Origin: JOPF133 sp052144935
Lineage (GTDB): Bacteria > Acidobacteriota > Terriglobia > Bryobacterales > Bryobacteraceae
DNA length: 31,658 nucleotides
Direction: 5' to 3'
Assembly: GCA_052144935.1 (NCBI GenBank)
Contig: JBKQPR010000342.1
Span: forward strand, 1-31,658
Part shown: positions 9,501 to 17,309 of the stretch, piece after piece
Numbering within the stretch: the first letter of the stretch is position 1
Layout: every line of letters begins with the position of its first letter
The notes under the pieces: generated by a model
What the model was told of the DNA's origin: nothing
The model's input: the letters and a program-made list of their open reading frames with translations, nothing else
The model's database searches: none
Made by a program: the position numbers and the translations under genes

Positions 9501-10074
9501 ACGCGTGATTTCCTCGTGGGACATGGCTCACAACTTCGTAGCGACCTATACCTATAACTTGCCATTCGACCGGTTATTCCGGCGCAACCGGCTGACGGAG
9601 GGCTGGAGCCTTTCCGGAACCACGCGTTTCGCCACGGGATTCCCGGTGACACTGGCCGACGATTCGGACCGGTCGCTGCTCGGGACGCTCGGCAACGGCG
9701 TCAACAATGAGCTGCTCGACACGCCGCGGATGAGCTCGGGGCCGCTGGAGATCGACACCAATCCTCGCAACGGCCGGCCCGAATTCAATGCCAGCCTGTT
9801 CGCGCCGGAGACGCTCGGACAGTTAGGGAACGCGGCACGCCGCTTGTTCCACGGCCCGGGCATCGATAACTTCGACATGCAGATCACCAAGACGCTGCCG
9901 GTCACGGAATCGAAATCGTTCGAGATCCGCGTCGAAGCGTTCAACGTGTTCAACCACGCGCAGTTTTACGGCCCATCCGCGGTGGATGGCGAGATCAACG
10001 ACCCGAATTTTGGCAGCGTGGTGAGCTCCGCCGCGCCACGGTTGATGCAAGCCGCAGTCAAGTTTCAGTTCTAA
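6550..10074 (+). CDS. Oar-like TonB-dependent receptor with N-terminal carboxypeptidase-regulatory domain
   Basis: 1174 residues from ATG 6550, where MTKLIALVLVPVACVWAFTAG gives a signal peptide. An in-frame extension to 6424 would spoil the signal, so it is rejected. Residues about 22-110 form a carboxypeptidase-regulatory-like Ig fold (GVVKDQSGAAIPGAKLTLIN, then FPALPVGHYDLTLEAAGF). Next come a plug-like region (about 125-260; QIEALPLNGRSYTDLLAIQP and NVVTKSGSNAIHGDAFEFLR) and a long outer-membrane beta-barrel. It ends in aromatic-rich strands (FNVFNHAQFYG, then AAVKFQF) with a terminal Phe, as BAM substrates do. The family is strongly expanded in Acidobacteriota and is thought to import large substrates or take part in export and adhesion. 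The substrate here is unknown. The gene is monocistronic and converges on the STAS gene. Confidence 0.92.
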   Translation: MTKLIALVLVPVACVWAFTAGSVAGVVKDQSGAAIPGAKLTLINAALQTKFKTASDGQGFYSFPALPVGHYDLTLEAAGFRTQQKANLAVDTDAALRVDAVMEVGQRTETVTVSESEDAIRTQADTVATHLGEVVSGRQIEALPLNGRSYTDLLAIQPGVTPVTTLTPTSVIMAGVTGTLNPSGDLNPGDVSIDGQRESSNGFMMNSIDVQEHMNGGTSVIPNLDSIQQFRVLTNNFDPEYGNYNGGMVNVVTKSGSNAIHGDAFEFLRNTDLDARNFFDNTRGAFRQNQFGGVIGGPVKKDKVFFFVDYQGTRTVEGIASPETSVPSLQDRAGNLSDMASTLTGTVSGPYIASLLTGKLGWGVSEGEPYYTPGCDNPSSCVFPNAVIPARAWSAPAVNLLKYIPQANIGANLFATSAYPETVRDDKGGARLDANTLFGQLSGYYFADNYRLDNPYPGGQGGASIPGFDALTIGQAQMLTIGVTKVLGATTVNEFHVGLLRNANNIGQPRGGLGVTLQSQGFVTGAGTPGIVVQAPQFEGVENIVFPSFVMGVPIANLNQWNNTLYASNTMSKVIHAHTLKFGGQFHADQVNEVPNATFNGTFNIDGTETGSAFADFLLGFPSNFTQTSGQHFYLRNRYGAAFIEDSWRARSDLTVNLGVRWDLIMPWLEKYNQIQTIVPGEQSVLYPNAVSGLVVPGDPGIPSTLSPSEYHNFAPRIGVAYSPHFDNGFLRTVFGEPGKSSIRASYGVFYTAFPGLSAGIMYGVPPYGYTYLSPEPPLLAAPFINSADGSQNTDPFPLHFPPDNVSAKNPYTGFNFAALTPISGDPYFYYRNSVPYTENYMLSLQRQIGNGTLLTVSYAGNQGHHLLVLVPENVGNPALCLSLSQPDEVAPGSSTCGPFGEDAVYTSASGKMYQGTRASLGPNFGSITAQKSVGNSDYNALETTLRFAAGKRATVLVGYTYSKSIDQASNLGEQTNPFKAQLTRVISSWDMAHNFVATYTYNLPFDRLFRRNRLTEGWSLSGTTRFATGFPVTLADDSDRSLLGTLGNGVNNELLDTPRMSSGPLEIDTNPRNGRPEFNASLFAPETLGQLGNAARRLFHGPGIDNFDMQITKTLPVTESKSFEIRVEAFNVFNHAQFYGPSAVDGEINDPNFGSVVSSAAPRLMQAAVKFQF

Positions 10075-10162
10075 GCCTCCTGCGCGGGCTACGTCCCGTG
10101 CGCCGGGAGTTCCGGGAATAGTAACAAGGCCGGTGAGTTGACTGAGCCAATCCCCGGGAAAG

Positions 10163-10196
10163 GCGGTTCTCCGCTCAGGTCAGGAAGGAGAACCGC
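10163..10196. terminator. Inverted repeat shared by convergent transcripts
   Basis: GCGGTTCTCC (10163-10172) pairs perfectly with GGAGAACCGC (10187-10196), loop 14 bases. It lies between the TonB receptor stop and the STAS gene and actually contains the STAS stop codon (10175-10177) in the loop. The position suggests a bidirectional terminator, but the T tract is weak on both strands. Confidence 0.45.
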
Positions 10197-10453
10197 TCGG
10201 TTAGTTTCAATAGCTTGAGCACTTTGTAAATGTCCACGTTGACGGCGCGCAACACGACCTTGACGGATCTAGCCTCGGCCAGACCAGCCAACTGTTCCAA
10301 CGCTCCGACATCGTTCGAATCGATCCGGAGAACGGAAGAGAAATCCAGAATCGCTTCGCCCTGCGCACTGTTTACCTTGTCGACGGCTTCTTGTTGCAAG
10401 GCATGGAGGACGCGTTCCGGGTCGATTTTGATCCACTCCGCACTGGTTGTCAT
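10175..10453 (-). CDS. STAS-domain protein (anti-sigma-factor-antagonist-like)
   Basis: 92 residues from ATG 10453 (MTTSAEWIKIDPERVLHALQ). The fold pattern is STAS: strand GEAILDFSSVLRI, then DSNDVGALEQLAGLAEARSV, strand KVVLRAVN, helix DIYKVLKLLKLTERFSF. Ser46 in RIDSNDVGAL sits where SpoIIAA-type antagonists carry the phosphorylated Ser, so partner-switching control by a kinase is possible. The ATG overlaps the adhE stop as ATGA, which implies translational coupling, so the protein is made together with AdhE. An alternative start at 10465 (MVVRMTTS) would overlap adhE a little more. No anti-sigma kinase or sigma factor is encoded in the window, so its partner is unknown. It could regulate transcription elsewhere or act on AdhE itself. 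Confidence 0.82.
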   Translation of the reverse strand: MTTSAEWIKIDPERVLHALQQEAVDKVNSAQGEAILDFSSVLRIDSNDVGALEQLAGLAEARSVKVVLRAVNVDIYKVLKLLKLTERFSFLT

Positions 10454-13098
10454 ACGCACGACCATTCCTTCTCTGTCGCTTGCTCGGGTACCTTGGCGAG
10501 GTTCGCCAGACCTCGTCCCCGATACGCTTGCCAAAACAACTCGACCAACTCGCTCATCAGCGGCATGCGAGGGTTCGAGCGCCACGAAGGATCGTCAAAG
10601 GCAACCTTGGCTAAGTCGGGCATGGCCCGCTCGAAATCCTTTTCGGAGATCCCCATGTCCGCGATGGAGCGCGGAATCTCCAGCCGGTCGAGTAGTTGTT
10701 CCGTCGCCGACACAAGGCTTTTCACTTTCTCCGCGATGGTCTCGCCGGCCAGGCCGAGTAAGTCCGCCATCATGGCGTACTTCTTGTGTGCGGTGTACCC
10801 GCGCTGATTCGGCGACGGCATGAATTTGGTGGGCACCGACGCGTTAAACCGAATGACATGGGGCAACATGAGGGCGTTCGCGCGGCCGTGCCCGACGCGG
10901 AACCGCGCGCCGAAGGCATGCGCCAGCGCGTGATTCACTCCCACCGAGGCGTTGGAAAACGCCAGCGCCGCTATACAGGCGGCATTGTGCATCATGCTGC
11001 GCGCCTCTTCATCGTGGGGGTTCTCGTAGGCCACCGGCAGGTACTTGAAGGCCAGTCGAATGGCTTGCATCGCGTTGGCGTCGGTGTATGGTGAGGCGAG
11101 GATGGAAACTCCGGCTTCGAGTCCGTGGGTCAGGCAGTCGATGCCAGTGTCGGCGGTGAGATTTTTGGGCATCGACATCACGAACTGAGGATCTACGATG
11201 GCCACATCCGGGCTCAACGAATAGTCGACCAGTGTCACCTTGCGCCCGCGCTCCTTGTCGAGGAGGACGGCAAACGGAGTGACTTCGCTCCCGGTTCCAC
11301 TGGTGGTGGAGATGGCAATCAACCGCACCTGGTTATCCTTCTGGGCCGGGTATTCGACCACGCGCTTGCGGATGTCCAGAAACGGCGCGGCCAGCTCCTC
11401 CAAGTCGGCCTCCGGCGATAGGTACTTGAGTTTCATGATTTTCGCCGCGTCGATGACGGATCCGCCGCCCAGCGCAATAATCTGGTCCGCCCTATGGAGA
11501 TGGAGCGCTTCCACCCCTTGCATGACCACCTTGACCTCCGGCTCCGCGTCGGGGATTGCGAGGACGCGGACATGCGTCTCGGGCGGAATGTAGCGCCGGA
11601 CGATGTCCACGTGGCCCATCTGCTCCAGGAGGGGATTGGTGACGATGAGAGTCGATTGCGACGGGAAATGGCGCAGGTTCTCAACGGCGTTCATGTTGAA
11701 GTAGATTTGATTGGGAACACGGAACCACATATGCGCTTGCGTCCTCCGGGCCACGCGTTTGATATTCAGGTAATGATACATGTTCACGTTATCGGTGGTG
11801 CTGTTGCCACCCCCGGTCCCGCATCCGAATGAGAAGGTGGGCACCATATCGTTGTAAACCCCACCGAGCGCTCCGATCGATCCCGGAGAATTCGCGATGA
11901 TACGTCCCGCGTTAATGGCCTCGCTGAACATTCGGATGATCTCGTCGTCGCGCGAGAAAACCACCGCCGTGTGTCCCAGCCCGCCGGCGTGATTCACATC
12001 TACGCACACCCTGAGCGCCTCATCGACGGATTTAGCGCGATAGACCGCGAGCACGGGGAACAGTTTTTCGACCGATAGCGGGTGCTCCCGGCCGACACCG
12101 TGAATGGGCGCAACCAGCAATTTCGTATCCGGCTTAACCCGAAGACCGCACGTGCGGGCGATATCGATGGCCTTCTGGCCGACTGCCTCGGGCCGCATGA
12201 ATCCGGTTTCCGGGTCGATCACCGCACGCCCCAGGATCTCCGTCTCTTTCTGACTGCAGATGTGCGCTCCCAACTCCGCAAACTTCCGGATCGCGAGGTC
12301 GTATATCTCATCGTCGATCACCACCGTTTGTTCCGAGGCGCAAATGGTTCCGTTATCGAAGGTTTTGGAGGTGATGATATCCACGACCGCCATGTCCAGA
12401 AGCGCCGTTTTTTCCAGGTAGACCGGGGTATTGCCCGGCCCCACTCCCAAGGCCGGTTTGCCCGAGCTATAGGCGGCTTTGACCGCGCCCGGCCCACCGG
12501 TGGCGTCAATCAGCTTGACCTCTTTGTGACGCATCAGGTAGTTGTTGTCCGGTATGGTAGGCGATTCCAAACAGGTGAAAACTCCTTCGGGAGCACCGTG
12601 CTTCACCGCCGTCTCATACATGATCCGTATGGCCTCCTGGCAACAGTGCCAGGCCTTCGGATGGGCGCCGAAAATAACCGCGTTTCTGGTCTTGATGGCC
12701 ATGATGCATTTGAAAAGCACCGTCGCTGTGGGGTTCGTGATGGGTAGGATCGAGAAGATGAGCCCGATCGGTTCAGCCACCTCCACCACGCCGCGTTCCG
12801 GAAACTCGCGGATGGCGCCCACCGAACGTTTGTCTTTGACGTAGTTGTACACGAATTCCGTGGCCACCATGTTCTTGAGGGCCTTGTCTTCGAGAACCCC
12901 GAGCCTGGTCTCCTCAATCGCCAGGCGGGCGAGATTTTGGGCCTGGTCCAATCCGGCCAGGACAATCGCTTTGACAATGCGATCGACGTCCTGTTGAGAG
13001 AATTGCGTAAAGACTGCGGCGGCGGTTCTGCCCCGCCCGACCAGTCCTTCGAGGTACGCAATGCGCTCGTCACTGAGGCTTGCAACATTCTCTGTCAT
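10450..13098 (-). CDS. adhE: Bifunctional aldehyde-alcohol dehydrogenase
   Basis: 882 residues from ATG 13098 (MTENVASLSDERIAYLEGLV), preceded by a good GGAAGG 7-9 bases upstream. E. coli AdhE has 891 residues. The N-terminal half is a CoA-acylating acetaldehyde dehydrogenase with catalytic Cys253 in NGTICASEQT. The C-terminal half is an iron-dependent alcohol dehydrogenase with ligands Asp654 and His658 (DCLTHGLEAG), His727 (AHAFG) and His737 (GHGRAN), plus GGGSVIDAAK for NAD. It reduces acetyl-CoA to ethanol via acetaldehyde with NADH, or runs in reverse, and usually forms spirosome filaments. Its presence points to fermentative or microaerobic capacity. The stop codon overlaps the start of a STAS protein, forming a two-gene operon. 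The roughly 850-base upstream region separates it from the next gene. Confidence 0.97.
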   Translation of the reverse strand: MTENVASLSDERIAYLEGLVGRGRTAAAVFTQFSQQDVDRIVKAIVLAGLDQAQNLARLAIEETRLGVLEDKALKNMVATEFVYNYVKDKRSVGAIREFPERGVVEVAEPIGLIFSILPITNPTATVLFKCIMAIKTRNAVIFGAHPKAWHCCQEAIRIMYETAVKHGAPEGVFTCLESPTIPDNNYLMRHKEVKLIDATGGPGAVKAAYSSGKPALGVGPGNTPVYLEKTALLDMAVVDIITSKTFDNGTICASEQTVVIDDEIYDLAIRKFAELGAHICSQKETEILGRAVIDPETGFMRPEAVGQKAIDIARTCGLRVKPDTKLLVAPIHGVGREHPLSVEKLFPVLAVYRAKSVDEALRVCVDVNHAGGLGHTAVVFSRDDEIIRMFSEAINAGRIIANSPGSIGALGGVYNDMVPTFSFGCGTGGGNSTTDNVNMYHYLNIKRVARRTQAHMWFRVPNQIYFNMNAVENLRHFPSQSTLIVTNPLLEQMGHVDIVRRYIPPETHVRVLAIPDAEPEVKVVMQGVEALHLHRADQIIALGGGSVIDAAKIMKLKYLSPEADLEELAAPFLDIRKRVVEYPAQKDNQVRLIAISTTSGTGSEVTPFAVLLDKERGRKVTLVDYSLSPDVAIVDPQFVMSMPKNLTADTGIDCLTHGLEAGVSILASPYTDANAMQAIRLAFKYLPVAYENPHDEEARSMMHNAACIAALAFSNASVGVNHALAHAFGARFRVGHGRANALMLPHVIRFNASVPTKFMPSPNQRGYTAHKKYAMMADLLGLAGETIAEKVKSLVSATEQLLDRLEIPRSIADMGISEKDFERAMPDLAKVAFDDPSWRSNPRMPLMSELVELFWQAYRGRGLANLAKVPEQATEKEWSCV

Positions 13099-13391
13099 GC
13101 GTCCATCCTTCCGCCACACTTCCCCGGCCCTGATTGAGATCCACTCCGGATCCGGCCAGCCTCGCTACGATACCCCGGAATAAGCCGCGGATTCGCATCC
13201 GGTGGTGCGTTTCAATTCAGTGGCGTGGCACAACCGCTGCTCGCAACGCCGGTTGTTTCAGATTCCCGCCATGTGGGACACTGGCGCTTTCGAGGAGGAG
13301 ATCCCCCTTAGCTATCCGATAACAGAGATAAGAATCTGGTTGACCTGATACTATAGTGCTACCTCTCGGAGATCGTGTCAATGCCAAGACG

Positions 13392-13412
13392 CCCGGGCAA
13401 AAGATGCCCGGG
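13392..13412. repeat. Short perfect hairpin
   Basis: CCCGGGCA (13392-13399), a 5-base loop, then TGCCCGGG (13405-13412). It stands about 300 bases upstream of adhE in otherwise unannotated sequence. No T tract follows on either strand, so it is not a good intrinsic terminator. A regulatory dyad or repeat fragment is possible. Confidence 0.35.
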
Positions 13413-13642
13413 ATGCCCGCGCCGAAATGACCGTCTAGCTCAGGAACCGGAATCGGGGTGGGCGGCTCCGGCCTCGAATGGGACGGGCCTATAGGACGCC
13501 ACACGGACCGGCACGCAGCCGTCTTCCAGGTCGAGCCGCACATGGTCCAGCGCCACCGCCGCCCGTCAATCGCAATGCCCGATGGACCGGCGGCTTCCGC
13601 GCCGGTCAACCGGTCCTCGATCGCGAACTCGCCGCCGCCCCT

Positions 13643-13789
13643 GGCGTTCTTCAGGCCGCTGCCCACCTTGTACCGCGAATTGAGCGAAGCGGTTTGGATC
13701 GTGGCGCCGTGCCCGAACGCGCCGCCAAGGGTTTCGCCTGCTGGACTCAGTTCGTGGCCATGACGTTCTGCCAGTTGGCCCACGCGGAT
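13643..13789 (+). pseudogene. Remnant of an IS4-family transposase N-terminal domain
   Basis: In the plus-strand frame passing 13643, the translation reads VLQAAAHLVPR, then ERAAKGFACWTQFVAM and TFCQLAHAD. This matches my memory of the N-terminal DUF4372-type domain of IS4-like transposases, which show a pattern of the type LxxLVPRxEF, RxxKGFxCWxQFVxMLFCQLxxAxSLREI. The similarity stops after AHAD and the frame ends at 13822. There is no DDE catalytic domain, and no terminal inverted repeats were found. It is a decayed insertion-sequence relic. The family call rests on pattern memory without a search. Confidence 0.5.
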
Positions 13790-13971
13790 TGTCAGAGACA
13801 GCCCGCGTGCTGGCAATCATAATTTAAGATATAATTGTCTTCAAACCACTGTAGTCTGTCTTTGACGGGACGTTTGCGCGGTGTCCTCCGGGACCGCGAA
13901 TCCACTCCGGGACGCCCCCCCGGTTCAACAGGCAAATTCGCGGAACCACCGCGCGGCCTGAGGAGGATGTT

Positions 13972-14712
13972 ATGTTCGACCAACGCCGGGCGATCGTCAT
14001 CGCGCTCGGGATTCTTTTTCTTCTGTCCTTCCCGCTCTCCGGTCAACAGTCGTACGTCACGCGCTTCGACTTCTATGCCGGCTACGGTTTTCTGGACAGC
14101 CCGAAGGTGAATCTCTTTGAAAACGGCGCCGCGTTCCAAATCGGCTTCCGCCCCACGACCTGGCTCTCTCTGGGTTTCGACTACAACGTGGCGGCTGGCA
14201 ATCTGTCGCTCACGCCGGCCCAATTGCTTCCCGCGTTGCAGACAGAGCTGCAGACCGCCATAGGAGAGGGGATCGCGGCAGGGGTGTTCCCTCCCCCTTC
14301 CAGCTACAATTACGCCGCCTTGTACGTTCCGGCGCATTCCAAGACACAGACCTTCGCCCTCGGTCCGGAGCTTGTCTACCGGCACTTTTCCAAGGTGACG
14401 CTCTTTGTGCGGCCGGTCTATGCAGGAATCATCCATGAAACCGCCACCCCGAAACCGCAAGATCCGGTCGTCCAGGCCCTCGTGTTCGGCGTGCCCGGCC
14501 TGCCCGGCCTGATACCCACGCCGAGCAAGACCGACAGTGTCTGGTTCGTCGGCTTCGGCGGCGGCTTCGACATTCTCTTCGGCAAGCATTTCGCCTGGAG
14601 AACGCAGGCCGACATGGTGTACGATCACCTGTTCCCCGACCTGTTGCAGGATGGCCGCCTGACCGCGCGCTTCTCCTGCGCCCGGCCTTCAACTTCGGCC
14701 CGAACATCGTGA
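13972..14712 (+). CDS. Outer-membrane beta-barrel protein, late frameshift
   Basis: 246 residues from ATG 13972, with an AGGAGG Shine-Dalgarno at 13961-13966 (5-base spacing). The N-terminal MFDQRRAIVIALGILFLLSFPLSGQ is a signal peptide. The rest alternates amphipathic strands (VTRFDFYAGYGFLDSPKVNL, FQIGFRPTTWLSLGFDYNVA, FALGPELVYRHFSKVTLFV, VWFVGFGGGFDILFGKHFAW), as in small 8-stranded OmpA/opacity-type barrels. The last codons decay to RFSCARPSTSARTS. Adding one C near 14674-14677 shifts translation to LRPAFNFGPNIVK ending at 14717, exactly the kind of closing strand expected. So the protein either lacks its final beta strand or the sequence misses one C. Its function is structural or unknown. 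No partner gene is adjacent on the same strand. Confidence 0.75.
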   Translation: MFDQRRAIVIALGILFLLSFPLSGQQSYVTRFDFYAGYGFLDSPKVNLFENGAAFQIGFRPTTWLSLGFDYNVAAGNLSLTPAQLLPALQTELQTAIGEGIAAGVFPPPSSYNYAALYVPAHSKTQTFALGPELVYRHFSKVTLFVRPVYAGIIHETATPKPQDPVVQALVFGVPGLPGLIPTPSKTDSVWFVGFGGGFDILFGKHFAWRTQADMVYDHLFPDLLQDGRLTARFSCARPSTSARTS

Positions 14713-14724
14713 AGTGAGCCGCCG

Positions 14725-16362
14725 TCAAGGAGCGTCGTGCCACCCCGTTTCCGCCGCCGGCGGGATGTAGCTCATGGCTCGTTCCGTGAGCGCGCAGATG
14801 GTCAGGCTGGGGTTGACGCCCAGGTTCGCCGCGATCACCGAGCCGTCGCAGACATACAGGTTCCGATAACCGAACAGGCGATTTTGCGAATCCACCACGC
14901 CGCGTTCCGCCGACGCGGCTATCGGGCACCCTCCCAGGATGTGCGCCGTGCCCGGTACGTCGAAGAGGATCTCCGTCACCATGCTCATCGGCGTACCGCC
15001 GATCGCCTGGGCCAGCTTGCGCGCGAATTCGTTGGCCTGCGGAATGAAGGTCGGGATGCGCCGTCCCTGGCTCCGCAGCACTCGCCGGAACGGCCAGAAC
15101 CACGGGCGCCCCAGCCGCATGTCGATATGACCGTCCAGGGTCTGCATGCAGAGCAGGATCAGGGATTCCCGCGCCCAGCCAAATGGGTGCAGGCACCGCA
15201 CGGTCCGGACGGGATGCCGCCAGAGAGATTCCACCAGGGTCTTGAGCCAGAGCAGGATGCGTTTTCGCCCGGGCTCTCCGCCGGTCAGGACGGTCGACAG
15301 CAGAGCCATGGCGTCGGACCCCTTCGGGTAGCGGGTCGCCTCGATGTGCGTGAACTGGTCCAGGTAGAAGCCCGAACCGATGGCCAGCCCATCCGACAAG
15401 TCCTCGCGGCTGCCGGGCACGCGCACCCCGATCAGCGACTCGGCATTGGTGCGCACCCGGTTGCCCAGTTGCCCGCTGATCCGTGGCAACGAGCCCTTTT
15501 CCTTGAGCCGGAATAGAAGGTCCAGCGTGCCCAGCGCCGAGGCCGCGAAGACCACGCCGCGGCAAGTGAAACGGCGGCGGCGCCCCAGCCGGAAAGTGGA
15601 GGGAACCGCGAACACCTCGTACCCGTTGCTGCCATCGGCGCTTCCATCGGCGCTGCCACCCAGAGGCCGGACATCCACCACCTTGGTTTCGGCGAACACC
15701 CGCGCCCCCGCCATCTCGGCCAGGTAGAGGTAATTCTGGTCCAAGGTATTCTTGGCTCGGTAACGGCACCCCATCATGCAGCCGCCGCAGCCGATGCAAC
15801 TGGCGCGTTCCGGTCCCTCGCCGCCGAAATACGGGTCGGGATAAGTCAGGCCCGGGGGTTCTCCCTCCGGCCCTTGGAAGACGGCCACTTGGGTGCGGTA
15901 GAAAGTATCCCCTGTCCCGTGCTCTTCCGCCGCCCGCTGAAGGATTCGATCCGCCGGGCCCATAATCCTGTTTTCCGCCACGCCCAACATGCGCCGGGCG
16001 GTCGAGTAGTGCCGCGGCATCTCCGCTTTCCAATCCGCCAGACCGGCCCACGATCCTGTTTCCCAGATCGAGTCTCCCGGGGCCAGTGAGGTATTGGCGT
16101 AGGTGACGGACCCGCCGCCCACCGCACAGCCATGCATGATCAAAACGTGGCGGAAAGGATCGATGTTGAAGAAGCCGCGCAACCCGAAGGCCGGCCGCCA
16201 GATCCACCGCCAGAGCAGCCAGTTCGTCGAAGGCAGGTTTTGCGGAGTCCACCGGCGGCCCATTTCCATTACGCCCACCCGGTAGCCCTTCTCGGTGAGC
16301 CGGTGGGCGGAGACGCTGCCGCCGAACCCGGAACCGACCACGATGAAGTCGAAGTCCATCAT
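14725..16362 (-). CDS. GMC-type FAD oxidoreductase, cholesterol-oxidase-like, with Cys cluster
   Basis: 545 residues from ATG 16362 (a second ATG follows at once). The N-terminal FIVVGSGFGGSVSAHRL (glycines 10, 12 and 15) is the FAD Rossmann motif. HGCAVGGGSVTYANT is the GMC signature region. The C-terminal GTAHILGGCPI with His474 and NPSLTICALTERAM complete the family. Cys189, Cys192, Cys195 and Cys199 form CIGCGGCMMGC, a ferredoxin-like CX2CX2CX3C typical of the ChoD-like branch, which may bind an iron-sulfur cluster. The substrate is probably a sterol-like, hopanoid or other hydrophobic alcohol; that is inference. There is no signal peptide. The ATGA junction with the upstream START-like secreted protein gene suggests an operon in which lipid binding and oxidation are linked. 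Confidence 0.85.
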   Translation of the reverse strand: MMDFDFIVVGSGFGGSVSAHRLTEKGYRVGVMEMGRRWTPQNLPSTNWLLWRWIWRPAFGLRGFFNIDPFRHVLIMHGCAVGGGSVTYANTSLAPGDSIWETGSWAGLADWKAEMPRHYSTARRMLGVAENRIMGPADRILQRAAEEHGTGDTFYRTQVAVFQGPEGEPPGLTYPDPYFGGEGPERASCIGCGGCMMGCRYRAKNTLDQNYLYLAEMAGARVFAETKVVDVRPLGGSADGSADGSNGYEVFAVPSTFRLGRRRRFTCRGVVFAASALGTLDLLFRLKEKGSLPRISGQLGNRVRTNAESLIGVRVPGSREDLSDGLAIGSGFYLDQFTHIEATRYPKGSDAMALLSTVLTGGEPGRKRILLWLKTLVESLWRHPVRTVRCLHPFGWARESLILLCMQTLDGHIDMRLGRPWFWPFRRVLRSQGRRIPTFIPQANEFARKLAQAIGGTPMSMVTEILFDVPGTAHILGGCPIAASAERGVVDSQNRLFGYRNLYVCDGSVIAANLGVNPSLTICALTERAMSYIPPAAETGWHDAP

Positions 16363-17186
16363 TTCTGACCCGGCCCGGCCACGCAGGCGGCCGCGGGAAT
16401 GGGATCCCCGCAGGAGGGCGACCCCGGGGCGCCGGGGGCGCCCGGTTTGGGCGGTTCGAACCCCGGCTTTAGGACGCTCTCGCGCATGGATTCCAGAGAG
16501 TGCTTGAGAGATTTCTCCGGGTTGATGCCCATCAACGCGGATCCCAGCAGGCGCGTGACGGACCCGAATTCATCGCTCAACGTGATGGCTTCCGACTCCA
16601 CGAAGACACCCTTCCCGGTTTCGGCAAATCGCCAGTAGGAAACCAGCCGCCGCAGGTAGCCGTGATCCTTGCCCACCTCAACGACCCGCGTGGACACCGA
16701 TCGGCAACGCCAGCGCTGTGGATCGACACGCTCCCACACCACGTCGCTGTCAACATCCAGGACGGCGGGTTCTTTCATCCGCATGGAGTATTGAAAGTGG
16801 TCTGTTCCGGTAGCGCACAATAGCTTGGAGGCGGAGATGGTCTCGGGGAAATACCGGGCGCGATGCTCATAGTCCTGGAGCATGGGGATCAGCCGGTCGA
16901 GGGTGGCGCCGGGAATGAAGGAAGCCGCGATCCAATCGTAGAGCTGGCCGCCGGCCAGTTTGTGCGGGTTCGGGCCGTTCGCCTCGATGGTCCGGACCTT
17001 TTGGCCGCGGACGATCTGCTCGTTCAGGGCGGTGTCGGTATCGGCCAGCAGGAAGGCCTTGCGGGCCTCCATCCGAGCTTCCGCGGATTGCACGTAGCAG
17101 GCGAATTGCCGGCCGGTTTCGGGCTGCAATGGCTGCGCGCCGATCCCGGCGGGAAACAACAGGCAACACGCAATCACGAGTTTCAT
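16359..17186 (-). CDS. Secreted START/SRPBCC-like protein of unknown function
   Basis: About 275 residues from ATG 17186 (MKLVIACCLLFPAGIGAQPL); a TTG at 17192 is the only longer start. The signal peptide is clear. The mature part contains GGQLYDWIAASFIPGATLDRL, then a block LIPMLQDYEHRARYFPETIS, KLLCATGTDHFQYSMRMKEP and RCRSVSTRVVEVGKDHGYLR. This order of helix, strands and a long helix is what SRPBCC/START lipid-binding folds show. I recall related hypothetical proteins from Acidobacteria, without function. The C-terminus is Pro/Gly/Ala-rich and probably disordered. Its stop overlaps the start of the GMC oxidoreductase (ATGATG), implying coupled translation. A role in delivering a hydrophobic substrate is a guess. 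Confidence 0.75.
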   Translation of the reverse strand: MKLVIACCLLFPAGIGAQPLQPETGRQFACYVQSAEARMEARKAFLLADTDTALNEQIVRGQKVRTIEANGPNPHKLAGGQLYDWIAASFIPGATLDRLIPMLQDYEHRARYFPETISASKLLCATGTDHFQYSMRMKEPAVLDVDSDVVWERVDPQRWRCRSVSTRVVEVGKDHGYLRRLVSYWRFAETGKGVFVESEAITLSDEFGSVTRLLGSALMGINPEKSLKHSLESMRESVLKPGFEPPKPGAPGAPGSPSCGDPIPAAACVAGPGQK

Positions 17187-17309
17187 ACCCAAGCGTCCGA
17201 TTGATTATCGCTCCGAACGCGCCCGTTGCAAAGGGTGATTTTCAGATAAGAATCTACTGGATTCCGGACGCGATGTTGCGTAGTCTAAGAACAGGAATTG
17301 TTTTCTCCC
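17187..17309. promoter_or_regulatory. Divergent promoter region
   Basis: The 123-base gap separates the START-like/GMC operon (minus) from the helical protein gene (plus). It must hold promoters for both. AT-richer patches lie around 17205-17215 and 17235-17255. No hexamer pair is good enough to name. Confidence 0.3.

Larger units (their letters stand above)
13099..13971. other. Long non-coding region with decayed mobile DNA
   Basis: Nearly 870 bases between the divergent adhE and outer-membrane protein genes. Besides the transposase fragment (13643-13789) and a hairpin (13392-13412), there is an AT-rich spot with TATAAT at 13830-13835. That hexamer could be a -10 element for the downstream gene, although no convincing -35 is found. 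A minus-strand frame at 13217-13816 covers much of the region but has no coherent protein signature and overlaps the transposase remnant. Confidence 0.5.

Noticed and set aside
13217..13816. 199-codon minus-strand frame in the adhE-upstream region
   Set aside because: Composition is irregular and the plus strand of its upstream half carries the transposase relic. I could find no coherent domain. A decayed gene cannot be fully excluded.
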